Below, one piece after another: positions 1-7,760 of a stretch of 64,000 nucleotides of DNA. The stretch comes from Paludibacteraceae bacterium (GTDB taxonomy: Bacteria; Bacteroidota; Bacteroidia; Bacteroidales; Paludibacteraceae). The position numbers and the translations under genes are program-made. Below the pieces are notes generated by a model that was not told the DNA's origin, did not search any database, and saw nothing but the letters and a program-made list of their open reading frames with translations. Location of the stretch: assembly GCA_017962085.1 (NCBI GenBank), contig JAGCWA010000013.1, positions 1 to 64,000 of the forward strand, in the 5' to 3' direction. Every line of letters starts with the position of its first letter. Position 1 is the first letter of the stretch.

Positions 1-549
1 CTCGAACTGCCGAATCGATCCAATCAAATAATCCTCCATGTTCGACAAAATAATCGCCAAACCAGGGTTATCCACCTCTTCTCCCAACATACCTTCGCCC
101 ACATACGCCAAAATCGGGCACCCCACACGGTCGTCCGCACAAATAATTGCAAATCCAGAACTGTCGGCAAAGTTACAAACATAGGCCAACGTGTCTGGGA
201 CATGCACCTCTTCGCCAGAGCCCGACCGCAAGGTGGTCTCCTCCGAATGAAGCACACGGACGTCGCAAATCTGCCGCATCCTTCCCGACCTAAGGCCATT
301 GCCATCCCTCGAGAACAAAGATGACGCATCCAACGCCAACTCCTTCGCCTCGTCCACACCAATTTTGTGATCAGTGGAAAACAACGCTCTATAATTAAGA
401 CTTGACTCTTCCTTCTTTTCCTGCGAAGAATCCGAATCCATCTCCTTCATCACATCGTCCTTCTCGCACGACGCAAACAAAACCATTGAAAGCATTCCAA
501 AGGAACACAATACCTTACGCAAACGCAACTCACTCCTTGAAAAATCCAT
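1..549 (-). CDS. C10 (streptopain-like) peptidase, N-terminal part, runs off left edge
   Basis: The first 183 codons of a lipoprotein precursor are visible; the 3' end lies outside the window. The N-terminus is basic, then hydrophobic, and ends in a lipobox (LFASC, Cys at about residue 27), followed by an acidic/Ser-rich linker. Residues about 110-183 match the Spi/propeptide pattern of streptopain-family cysteine proteases in Bacteroidales: a Gly-Phe-Ala-Ile-Ile strand, an Ala-Asp-Asp turn, Ile-Leu-Ala-Tyr-Val, then Asp-Asn-Pro-Gly and a helix. In known members this prodomain inhibits the catalytic domain until it is cleaved. The catalytic Cys/His region is not in view, so protease activity is inferred from the prodomain alone. 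The start is the ATG followed by the lipoprotein signal. A good promoter lies about 95 bases upstream. Confidence 0.75.
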   Translation of the reverse strand, partial: MDFSRSELRLRKVLCSFGMLSMVLFASCEKDDVMKEMDSDSSQEKKEESSLNYRALFSTDHKIGVDEAKELALDASSLFSRDGNGLRSGRMRQICDVRVLHSEETTLRSGSGEEVHVPDTLAYVCNFADSSGFAIICADDRVGCPILAYVGEGMLGEEVDNPGLAIILSNMEDYLIGSIRQFE

Positions 550-642
550 AATCACTATTTTTAAGTTTTTAAAGCAGACAAATTATCAATCATATTATTT
601 AAATATCCCGAGTTACTTATATGTATTTTTAAATATACAACG

Positions 643-674
643 CAAATATATATTATTTTTTAATTACAAACAAA
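643..674 (-). promoter_or_regulatory. Bacteroidota-type promoter for the C10 peptidase gene
   Basis: Read on the minus strand there is TTTG, a 20-base spacer, then TATATTTG (complement at 643-650). This matches the -33/-7 arrangement of the phylum's primary sigma factor. It implies a leader of roughly 90 AT-rich bases before the ATG at 549. Confidence 0.55.
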
Positions 675-744
675 AATTATTGGAAATTTTACACAAATAA
701 TACAGAAACCATTCATACAAGACTGATTTTCAACAGGAAGAGTA

Positions 745-779
745 TAAAAAAAGAGGGTGCATCAAGCTGACACACCCTC
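745..779 (-). terminator. Rho-independent terminator of the 800-1534 gene
   Basis: GAGGGTG (753-759) pairs with CACCCTC (773-779); on the minus strand the stem is followed by a run of T. It lies about 20 bases beyond the stop codon of the barrel gene. Confidence 0.8.
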
Positions 780-799
780 CCCTATGATATTTTTCTTAA

Positions 800-1534
800 T
801 TACCTAAAATAGAACGACAACGTGCCCATAAGAACATAATTTTTAGAAATCATGCTTTCAGCACCATCATGTTTCCTAAAGTCGTCAAGGATACCGTGAT
901 CAATCGCAATGGTGAAACGAGTGCGCTCCGAAATTCCCAAACTGAGTCCATAACGGATACCAAAATCAAAGCGTTTGGCGCCATCATCTCCAAAGAAATC
1001 ACGCTCTGAACTTGTGCTAACCCCCGTCTCTCCATCCGTTTCAAACTCTATGTCCATACCGGCTTCGGAGAACGAATCTCCCAACGCATTCAAGAAATCA
1101 GCAGCGTCTGCTTTTTGCTCGACTTTCACCTTGCCACCTACACCATAAGCGAAATAGACACCTGCCATGATTCCGAGATCAACTTTTCCTGACGGTAACG
1201 GGAGGACTGGATTAGCCGTGAGAGGCAACTCCATATAGTAAGCGTTGAATGTTTCGGTTTCGCTATAACCGAGCATGCTAAGTTCCCGCTTAAATCCCTT
1301 CTTTTGGAACAGCAAGTCAAATTCGTAGAAGAAGTACTCACTAGCCAAATAGGCGAAGGAAACACCTCCATGCACATTGGCGACTGGATCAAAATCAAGA
1401 AATGGAATAGCGGATGAGACACCACCACCGGCCGAAACGCCAATGTTAATCTCGCCTATCTCCACTGAGGTTTGAGCATTGGACGTCATGCCGAACGCCA
1501 ATAGACAAATTAGAGTGAATAAAGTTTTTTTCAT
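800..1534 (-). CDS. Outer-membrane beta-barrel protein (PorT/OmpX-like family)
   Basis: A 244-residue protein with a clean Sec signal peptide (about 20 residues, ending SNAQ) and then alternating hydrophobic/polar strands rich in Gly and aromatic residues, ending in Phe-Tyr-Phe-Arg, a typical outer-membrane insertion end. It is a paralogue of the next gene (1793-2551): both share the opening after the signal, the Tyr-Tyr-Met-Glu-Leu-Pro-Leu-Thr strand at the centre, the Gly-Val-Tyr-Phe-Ala-Tyr-Gly-Val-Gly-Gly-Lys motif and the phe/gly-rich final strands. No catalytic motif is seen. It is probably a small pore or structural barrel; ligand unknown. It is transcribed alone, with its own terminator. 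Confidence 0.75.
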   Translation of the reverse strand: MKKTLFTLICLLAFGMTSNAQTSVEIGEINIGVSAGGGVSSAIPFLDFDPVANVHGGVSFAYLASEYFFYEFDLLFQKKGFKRELSMLGYSETETFNAYYMELPLTANPVLPLPSGKVDLGIMAGVYFAYGVGGKVKVEQKADAADFLNALGDSFSEAGMDIEFETDGETGVSTSSERDFFGDDGAKRFDFGIRYGLSLGISERTRFTIAIDHGILDDFRKHDGAESMISKNYVLMGTLSFYFR

Positions 1535-1660
1535 ACCATAAATAAAATTAAGTTCGTAAATATACTCTAATCAAAATTAACATTTTTTTTAATATCCAAG
1601 CAAAAAAATCTATATTTTTAAGAATAATTTGTGTATTTATGATTTATTATTCACCAATTT

Positions 1661-1700
1661 GCATTTACTATTTATCTATTTACTATTTACTATTTTATAA
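1661..1700. repeat. AT-rich TTTACTATT direct-repeat tract
   Basis: Several imperfect copies of TTTACTATTTA follow each other here. The same motif recurs between genes at 2721-2760 (complement) and 45898-45930, so it is a dispersed intergenic repeat of this genome and not part of a gene. Confidence 0.55.
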
Positions 1701-1734
1701 ATGCAGGAGGGCTTCAGACCTTGCCTCTGCTACT

Positions 1735-1769
1735 CAAAAAAAAGACTCTCCACAACGCTGCGGAGAGTC
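1735..1769 (-). terminator. Rho-independent terminator of the 1793-2551 gene
   Basis: GACTCTCC pairs with GGAGAGTC across an 11-base loop (1744-1769); on the minus strand it is followed by about ten T. It lies just past the stop of the barrel gene. Confidence 0.8.
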
Positions 1770-1792
1770 CCTGTCAAAAATGTTTTCTATCA

Positions 1793-2551
1793 TTACTTAA
1801 CGTAGAAAGTCAGTGTGCCGAAAAGGACACCATTCCTGTTCTTGAAATTGCTGTTGTCGCCTCTGACGATATCCACGAGACCGAGGTCATAGCCGAAAGC
1901 CAATTTCACCTTCTCCGTGAAGGCCAAGCCAAGGCCGAAGCGCAATCCGTAGTCCAGCTTGTCCGCCGCACCATCGCCGAAGGAATCACCTTCCGTCTCC
2001 TCCGTTTTCTGATTCAAGCTACTTGCATCCGTGTAAACCTTCACAGACGGGTCATAGTCCGAGAGCTCTCCGGTGAGATCACCCAACACATTCGTCGCCT
2101 CGTCAAAATTATACTCCGTTGTGGATTTTGTCTTGCCTCCCACACCGTATGCAACGTATGCGCCGGCCTGAGGAATCAGACCCAAATCTCCGACAGGAAT
2201 GCGGAAATTGAGCGTCAGAGGAAGCTCCATATAATACAAATTGGTGGTAACGGTTGATTTATAACTCTTTGTTTCAATCTCTTGCTTACCACCCTTCCTT
2301 TGGAACGTCAATCCAGCCTCCGCAAAGAAGCCGTTCACGAACGTAATATCGAAAACGAGACCTCCCTGGATGTTGGCGATAGGCTTCCGCTCACTCGTGA
2401 AACCCGGATAGGTAGGGTCATCCGCATTGATCTTCGCCAAACCACCACCGACGGTAATACCGATGTTGAAATCTCCTGCGTTGGCATCCTGCGCAAACGA
2501 AGACACGCTAACCATAAATAGGCTTAATACTGAGAATAAAATCTTCTTCAT
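1793..2551 (-). CDS. Outer-membrane beta-barrel protein, paralogue of 800-1534
   Basis: A 252-residue protein with a signal peptide of about 20 residues (ending SFAQ) and a barrel-like sequence ending in Thr-Phe-Tyr-Val-Lys. It is clearly homologous along its length to the preceding gene product, with an acidic loop insert at about residues 145-185 (Thr/Asp/Glu-rich) as the main difference. The two genes point the same way but each has its own terminator, so they are a tandem duplication and not one operon. Function is unknown beyond a predicted outer-membrane location. Confidence 0.75.
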   Translation of the reverse strand: MKKILFSVLSLFMVSVSSFAQDANAGDFNIGITVGGGLAKINADDPTYPGFTSERKPIANIQGGLVFDITFVNGFFAEAGLTFQRKGGKQEIETKSYKSTVTTNLYYMELPLTLNFRIPVGDLGLIPQAGAYVAYGVGGKTKSTTEYNFDEATNVLGDLTGELSDYDPSVKVYTDASSLNQKTEETEGDSFGDGAADKLDYGLRFGLGLAFTEKVKLAFGYDLGLVDIVRGDNSNFKNRNGVLFGTLTFYVK

Positions 2552-2720
2552 GTAATAAAAATTATGTTTGTAATTAAATCTGAATCGAAATTAGCAACTA
2601 TTTCACTATGCGGCAAATGCTGAAAAACATTTTTATTAACATATGTTTCCGAACAATATTTATATACCTGATGCTCAGAGCAGAACACGAAATTTTTCAT
2701 AAAACACCGCATCAGCACAA

Positions 2721-2760
2721 ATACAAATAGTAAATAATAAATTGTTAAATAGTAAATACC
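2721..2760. repeat. AT-rich repeat tract (AAATAGTAAAT units)
   Basis: This is the complement of the TTTACTATTTA tract at 1661-1700. The two tracts bracket the 1793-2551 barrel gene in inverted orientation. Confidence 0.5.
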
Positions 2761-2790
2761 ATATGTCCGCCATGCGACACAAAAAGTCCA

Positions 2791-2822
2791 TTTGGATAAA
2801 TACATTTTTTTACGCATCTTTG
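2791..2822 (+). promoter_or_regulatory. Promoter of the nuclease-helicase gene, leaving almost no leader
   Basis: TTTG (2791-2794), a 20-base spacer and CATCTTTG (2815-2822) fit the TTTG/TAnnTTTG promoter with one mismatch. The ATG at 2827 starts four bases after the box, so transcription would begin at or next to the start codon and the mRNA would be essentially leaderless. Confidence 0.55.
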
Positions 2823-2826
2823 CCGT

Positions 2827-5800
2827 ATGAAAAAACAGAACTTGTCTTTAGAGCAAAATCAGGCGCAGGATGACTTAGTATCATTATTGAAGGACCTTCA
2901 GGGGAATCTTCCCATGAGGGTACGCTACGTGCGCCTAGGCAGGATGCTCCAACGCACGGTATCCGAGTTGAGCAGCCACCTGCATGTGGTCTATTCCAAC
3001 CAAGCCTCCTACATCGACGCGATATGCAAGGAGCGCAATTACCCGCAAAGGAAATCGTTGCAGGTGCTTCGCCGGCACATCAGCAACACCCTACACAACC
3101 AGTTCTCTCCCACGGAGGAGGATTACCTCTTCGACGTGAAGGCGATGGCGGAGGCCCTATCGTTCTTCTTCCGTGTCCCGATACCGATCAGACTGACAGA
3201 GGCCTTGCCCGAGTCGTGGCGTAACCTGGAATTCACCCCAGACACCCGCCACATGGTCAAGTACGCGCGCCTCCGCATGACGGTCAGCCGCTGGACGGAG
3301 AGTCTGTTGTACGGAGAGGTGGAGAACGTAGGAGAGGAATCATTCGACGGAGAATGCACCGCCGCCTATACGCAACTGAGCGGTGACGAACCGATGGCAC
3401 AAGCCACCCGACACCTAGGCGACACCTTCGCCAAACTGAACGACTCGCTTTTCGAAGGGGCGCAAATCAACTTATTGGACGTCTCCGTGGAGACCCGCGA
3501 GGATGGCACCCCGTTGTTCGTGCCTGAGCTGGTCGTGTTCGAGCCAGACTTCCTCGTGGACATCACCGCCATCACAGGCTGCATCCGCCCCTATGGAAGC
3601 CATGCGCTGAACCACCTGCTGCACAAGGTGGAACCGCCGTCCCAGTCGGCCGCCATCACGATCGGTAACGTGGCGAACCAATTCCTCGACGACTGCGTGA
3701 ACCAGACGAAGGAGGAGCCCGCCACCTACGAGGATTCCATGAAGAAGGCCTTCAACATGGACCCAATCCCCTTCTGCACGATGGAGGAGATCAATGCGGA
3801 ATTCTTCCAAACGACAAAAATACAATTCAATAACATCCAGCACACGGTAGCCAAGAGTTTCGACGAGGTGGGCATCCACCTGCGGGAAGGCGTGGTGCTG
3901 GAGCCCTCGTTCATCTGCGAGGCGTTAGGCATGCAAGGACGTATGGACTTGCTGTCGGCGGATTACCATAAGATCGTGGAGTTGAAGTCCGGCAAGGCGG
4001 ACGAATGGAACAAGACGGAGCCTGAGGTGCGCGACGAACACCTGCTGCAGCTGACGCTCTACTATGAGTTCCTCCACTACAACCTAGGACTGGACTATGC
4101 CGAGGTGAGCAGTTTCCTGCTCTACTCCCGCTACCCGAGGATGAAGGACTGCCGCGCCTCCCGCAGAATGGTGAGGGAAGCGTTGCAACTCCGCAACGAC
4201 ATCGTGGCGAGCGAATGGAACCTGCTCAGGGGAGGTTCACGCGACCTCTACACCACCCTTACCCCCGAGACATTGAACCAAAAGAACCTGTGCAGCAAAC
4301 TGTGGTCGGTCTACATCGAGCCATCGCTCTCCGACACGCTGAAGCCCCTGCACACCGCCGATGCGCTGGAACTCGCCTACTTCCACACCTTCTTCACCTT
4401 CGTGGAGCGGGAGATGTTCTTGGCGAAGATCGGATGCTCCTCCACCGACAGAAACGGAGGGTACTCCGACGCATGGAACCTGCCTGCGGAGGAGAAACTG
4501 CGCAGCGGCAACATCATCATGGACCTGACCATCGACCAATTCAACGTGACGGACGGACTGGACGTTTCCGACCAATCGGAGGCGATACGCAACATCCGTT
4601 TCCATTGGGTGCAGGACGATGAGAACCTAGCCAATTTCAGGGTGGGCGACCTGGTGATGGTCTACGAGCGCAACAACGCGCAGGACAATGTGACCAACAA
4701 ACAACTCTTCCGTTGCTCGATCGAATCGTTCGATGCGGACAACGTGGTGGTACGCCTCACCTACAAACAACGCAACCGGGCCGTCTTCAACCTGAGCAGC
4801 CATTATGCGATGGAGCATGATATGATGACCTCCTCGTTCAATGCCATGACACGCTCGTTGCGGACGTTCCTCACCGCTCCGAAAGAGCGGAGGGAGCTCC
4901 TGTTGGGACGGCGAGACTTCCGCTTCTCCCCGAAACAACCCATTCCACGGCCGTCGGCGGAAAGCGCACAGGTGAACGATATCGTAGGGGATGCCCTATG
5001 CGCCGAGGACTTCTACCTCTTGGTGGGACCTCCCGGAACAGGCAAGACCAACCTGGCGATGCGCACCATGGTGGACAACTTTCTGGCGAACCCCGAGCAC
5101 CGCATCCTGCTCATGGCTTACACCAACAGGGCGGTGGACGAGATATGCAGGATGTTGCACCGCTACGACCCCGAATTGGACTATATCCGCATAGGCAATG
5201 AACTGAATTGCGACCCAGCCTTCCGCCAGCACCTGCTCAAGTACCAGATTGAGGGATGCACCAACCGTTCGGCGGTGAAAAGTAGGCTATTCCAGCCCCG
5301 CATCTATGTGGCGACGGTAGCCTCCATGGATGGCAAGACCTCGCTGTTCGACCTCTTCCACTTCGACGTGGCCATTGTGGACGAGGCATCGCAGATATTA
5401 GAGCCTCAACTATTAGGATTACTGTGCGCCACGACGAAAGGAGGGCAACCAGCCATCCGCAAGTTCGTCATGATAGGCGACCACAAGCAATTGCCTGCCG
5501 TCGTGCAACAGCCTAGAAGCGAGTCGGAGGTGACAGACCCCGAGCTGCGCGCGTTCGGGTTGGAGAACTGTGCGGACTCCCTATTCGAGCGGTTACACCG
5601 TCACATGTTGGCGCACAGCGAAGTGAAGCCAGGCATGCTCGACACGCAATGGCGCATGCACCCGACCATCAGTGAGTTCGTCAGCCGTGAGTTCTACCAC
5701 AACGCCCTGCGGGTGGGTAAGAACCGGCACCAGACAATAGTTGACCTCCCCTTCTCAGGCGAAGGAGAGACCCGTCAACTAGCCTGTTTCCCGAAGAATA

Positions 5801-6324
5801 TGGAGCTGAGCGAAAAGAATATCCATGAGTTCGTGCGCACCGTGCGGATGGGCTTCGTGGACGTGCGCAAGGTCAGCAGGATGGACAATAGCAAAATCAA
5901 TGCGGAGGAGGCGGAGGTCGTGGCGCAGATGGTGCGCTCCATCGCCCGACTGAACGCATCCGACCCGAGTTTCAAGCTCTCCGAGCACGTGGGCATCATC
6001 GTGCCATTCCGCAATCAGATAGCCGTCATCCTCAAGCAGTTACGCAACTTAGGCGTCGAGGGGGCGGAGCAGATTGTGATCGACACGGTGGAGCGGTTGC
6101 AAGGCGGGCAGAAAGACTACATCATCTTCTCCACCACCATCAGCCAATATTACCAGTTAGGTGTTTTGAGTGAACCCGTCGAGGTGGAAGGTCAGGAGGT
6201 GGACCGCAAGTTGAACGTGGCGATCACCCGGGCCAGGATGCAGTTATTTGTGGTAGGCAACGAACCATTGTTGCGGATGTCAGACATTTATGGAAGGTTG
6301 ATTGAGTATTGTCGGGGGGAATGA
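2827..6324 (+). CDS. Dna2-like protein: PD-(D/E)XK nuclease plus SF1 helicase
   Basis: A 1165-residue two-enzyme protein. Residues about 315-430 carry Cas4/RecB-type nuclease motifs: Gly-Arg-Met-Asp-Leu-Leu, then Ile-Val-Glu-Leu-Lys-Ser-Gly at about 381-388 (the E-x-K pair), then His-Leu-Leu-Gln-Leu-Thr-Leu-Tyr-Tyr (QxxxY). Residues about 700-1160 are a Upf1/Dna2-type superfamily 1 helicase: Walker A GPPGTGKT at about 733, DEAS at 851, GDHKQLP at 884, QWRMHP at 941, ERLQGGQ near 1090 and the arginine motif AITRAR near 1133. The cysteine cluster that holds an Fe-S centre in Dna2/Cas4 is not obvious. The protein likely processes flaps or ends in replication or repair. It stands alone, with REP repeats following it. 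A role in phage defence cannot be excluded but has no support from neighbours. Confidence 0.88.
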   Translation: MKKQNLSLEQNQAQDDLVSLLKDLQGNLPMRVRYVRLGRMLQRTVSELSSHLHVVYSNQASYIDAICKERNYPQRKSLQVLRRHISNTLHNQFSPTEEDYLFDVKAMAEALSFFFRVPIPIRLTEALPESWRNLEFTPDTRHMVKYARLRMTVSRWTESLLYGEVENVGEESFDGECTAAYTQLSGDEPMAQATRHLGDTFAKLNDSLFEGAQINLLDVSVETREDGTPLFVPELVVFEPDFLVDITAITGCIRPYGSHALNHLLHKVEPPSQSAAITIGNVANQFLDDCVNQTKEEPATYEDSMKKAFNMDPIPFCTMEEINAEFFQTTKIQFNNIQHTVAKSFDEVGIHLREGVVLEPSFICEALGMQGRMDLLSADYHKIVELKSGKADEWNKTEPEVRDEHLLQLTLYYEFLHYNLGLDYAEVSSFLLYSRYPRMKDCRASRRMVREALQLRNDIVASEWNLLRGGSRDLYTTLTPETLNQKNLCSKLWSVYIEPSLSDTLKPLHTADALELAYFHTFFTFVEREMFLAKIGCSSTDRNGGYSDAWNLPAEEKLRSGNIIMDLTIDQFNVTDGLDVSDQSEAIRNIRFHWVQDDENLANFRVGDLVMVYERNNAQDNVTNKQLFRCSIESFDADNVVVRLTYKQRNRAVFNLSSHYAMEHDMMTSSFNAMTRSLRTFLTAPKERRELLLGRRDFRFSPKQPIPRPSAESAQVNDIVGDALCAEDFYLLVGPPGTGKTNLAMRTMVDNFLANPEHRILLMAYTNRAVDEICRMLHRYDPELDYIRIGNELNCDPAFRQHLLKYQIEGCTNRSAVKSRLFQPRIYVATVASMDGKTSLFDLFHFDVAIVDEASQILEPQLLGLLCATTKGGQPAIRKFVMIGDHKQLPAVVQQPRSESEVTDPELRAFGLENCADSLFERLHRHMLAHSEVKPGMLDTQWRMHPTISEFVSREFYHNALRVGKNRHQTIVDLPFSGEGETRQLACFPKNMELSEKNIHEFVRTVRMGFVDVRKVSRMDNSKINAEEAEVVAQMVRSIARLNASDPSFKLSEHVGIIVPFRNQIAVILKQLRNLGVEGAEQIVIDTVERLQGGQKDYIIFSTTISQYYQLGVLSEPVEVEGQEVDRKLNVAITRARMQLFVVGNEPLLRMSDIYGRLIEYCRGE

Positions 6325-6384
6325 ACGGGAGGAACGTAGTTCAGTCCAACATCATTCCAGTGAAATTATAAAAATATTTTCTTC

Positions 6385-6981
6385 ATGAATAATATTTTCG
6401 GGTGTCGCCCCTTCGGGGCTCTCCTGATCACTACACCTTTCGTACAGGGGTGTAAACCCCTGTGTGACAGATCCATTGCGCACCATGACCCCCCAACGGG
6501 GGTGACACATTACATCCGTCGCATTGAACCATATCATCCTTGTTTTCCGGGGTGTCGCCCCTTCGGGGCTCTCTTCACGCCTCGTCTATGCCGTACAGGG
6601 GTTTACACCCCTGCCTGGAGGGTGTCGTCCTTTCAGGACTGGGGAATCACACATCCGCAGATATCACACAATTAACTCCATCGAACTAACGTATCATAAT
6701 TCTAAATTCAAAATTCATGATTCTTAATTCGCCAATCCCCTGCCTGGGGGATGCCGTCCTTTCAGGACTAGGAAATGTCACATGACGGATATGTAGCTCA
6801 CAAGCTGTCATTGCATCAGAACTATTGATACTTGATTCACAACGACATACAACAAATACTCCTGAACATCACACATCCAAACCCCGAAGGGGTGATATCC
6901 TCCAGGCAGGGGCGTCAGCCCCTGTGTGACAGATTCGTTGCGTTCCATGAACCCCCAACGGGGGTGACACATTACATCCGT
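6385..6981. repeat. REP-like hairpin cluster, family A, left block
   Basis: This intergenic stretch is built of short GC-rich palindromes joined by conserved arms: GCCCCTTCGGGGC at 6407-6419 and 6557-6569; CAGGGGT..ACCCCTG types at 6445-6462 and 6596-6613, and CAGGGGC..GCCCCTG at 6907-6924; CCCCCAACGGGGG at 6490-6502 and 6952-6964; GTCCTTTCAGGAC at 6627-6639 and 6756-6768; CCCCGAAGGGG at 6882-6892. A compound unit of about 75 bp (6445-6519) recurs almost unchanged at 6907-6981, ending exactly at the stop codon of the transposase gene. Apparent reading frames through it are not genes. Confidence 0.85.
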
Positions 6982-7436
6982 CAATCCACAGAAATAAAAT
7001 CGGGATTACATTCCACATTATAAACCCTCAAAAATTCCATGTATTCATCCTTAAACAATACCTTTTTGTGATGTTCGGCCTGATTATTTATATACCGAAT
7101 CGTCTTATCAATTATAGACGGACTGACGCTGAATGCGCCATAACCTGCCTGCCACTCAAAATTCCTATAATACCCGTCTAATGATTTAATCCATTTACTA
7201 GAATTCGATTTAATGGTTCGCACGAAGTCCGAAATAGACATTGATTTGGGCAGAGAACATAGTATGTGCACATGGTCATTGACGCCACCTGTACAGATCG
7301 GAACTGTTTGTAGGTTTTTCACTATTCCATCTATGTATTTATGAATGAGGGGGATGTCATTCTCCCGCAAACATACACTAGTAGTTTTTGTGTGAAAAAT
7401 TAGATGGACATTAATTTTCACTAATGATGTTGCCAT
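6981..7436 (-). CDS. IS200-like Y1 (HUH) transposase, REP-associated
   Basis: A 151-residue single-domain Y1 transposase, the usual size for IS200 TnpA. The HUH metal motif is His55-Val-His57 in Asn-Asp-His-Val-His-Ile-Leu, and the likely nucleophile is Tyr115 in Arg-Tyr-Ile-Asn-Asn-Gln. Such enzymes nick and rejoin single-stranded DNA at hairpins. An upstream in-frame extension to about 7616 was rejected because it is made of repeat sequence; the chosen ATG begins Met-Ala-Thr-Ser-Leu-Val, the normal family start. REP hairpins lie on both sides, and near-identical copies of two repeat blocks flank the gene (6372-6450 with 7486-7563; 6611-6718 with 7573-7690). No TnpB or other cargo is present. 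It may be an IS200 copy or a domesticated REP transposase (RAYT). Confidence 0.85.
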   Translation of the reverse strand: MATSLVKINVHLIFHTKTTSVCLRENDIPLIHKYIDGIVKNLQTVPICTGGVNDHVHILCSLPKSMSISDFVRTIKSNSSKWIKSLDGYYRNFEWQAGYGAFSVSPSIIDKTIRYINNQAEHHKKVLFKDEYMEFLRVYNVECNPDFISVD

Positions 7437-7485
7437 AGTTTTGGATATTAATATTATGATTAAACGATATTTTTTTGTCATTATT

Positions 7486-7690
7486 ATATTTTCTTCATGA
7501 ATAATATTTTCGAGTGTCGCCCCTTTCGGGGCTCTCCTGGTCACCGCACCTTTCGTACAGGGGTTTACACCCCTGCCTGGGGGATGCCGTCCTTTCAGGA
7601 CTGGGGAATCACACATCCGCAGATATCACACAATTAACTCCATCGAACTAACGTATCATAATTCTTAATTCAAAATTCTTAATTCAAAAT
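7486..7690. repeat. REP-like hairpin cluster, family A, right block
   Basis: Hairpins at 7519-7532 (GCCCC..GGGGC), 7558-7575 (CAGGGG..CCCCTG) and 7589-7601 (GTCCTTTCAGGAC). The stretch repeats two segments from the left block nearly base for base, including the tail with the motif CGAACTAACGTATC. It ends in AT-rich tandem AATTCAAAATTC-type units (7655-7712). Confidence 0.85.
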
Positions 7691-7713
7691 TCATAATTCA
7701 TAATTCATATTGC

Positions 7714-7721
7714 TATCTTTG
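7714..7721 (+). promoter_or_regulatory. -7 box of the capA-like gene
   Basis: TATCTTTG matches TAnnTTTG. It lies 39 bases before the ATG and directly after the AT-rich repeat tract. No clear TTTG is found at the expected -33 distance. Confidence 0.45.
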
Positions 7722-7760
7722 CATAAACAAAACACAACCTATTACGTTTCAATAGATTAA

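Noticed and set aside
2548-2817. 89-codon minus-strand frame between the barrel gene and the helicase
   Set aside because: It overlaps the helicase promoter and AT-rich repeats, and its translation has no recognisable features.
2827-6324. Anti-phage defence assignment for the nuclease-helicase
   Set aside because: The domain pair also fits housekeeping DNA repair, and no defence gene lies beside it.
6385-6981. CRISPR array
   Set aside because: Hairpins are of different types with irregular spacing and conserved arms in place of variable spacers; no cas genes occur.
6385-7023. Several 60-96 codon frames through the REP island
   Set aside because: They are translations of hairpin repeats; equal fragments arise from each repeat copy and no start signals are present.
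7437-7616. N-terminal extension of the IS200-like transposase to a longer 211-residue protein
   Set aside because: The added residues are encoded by the duplicated repeat block, and the 151-residue form matches normal TnpA size.
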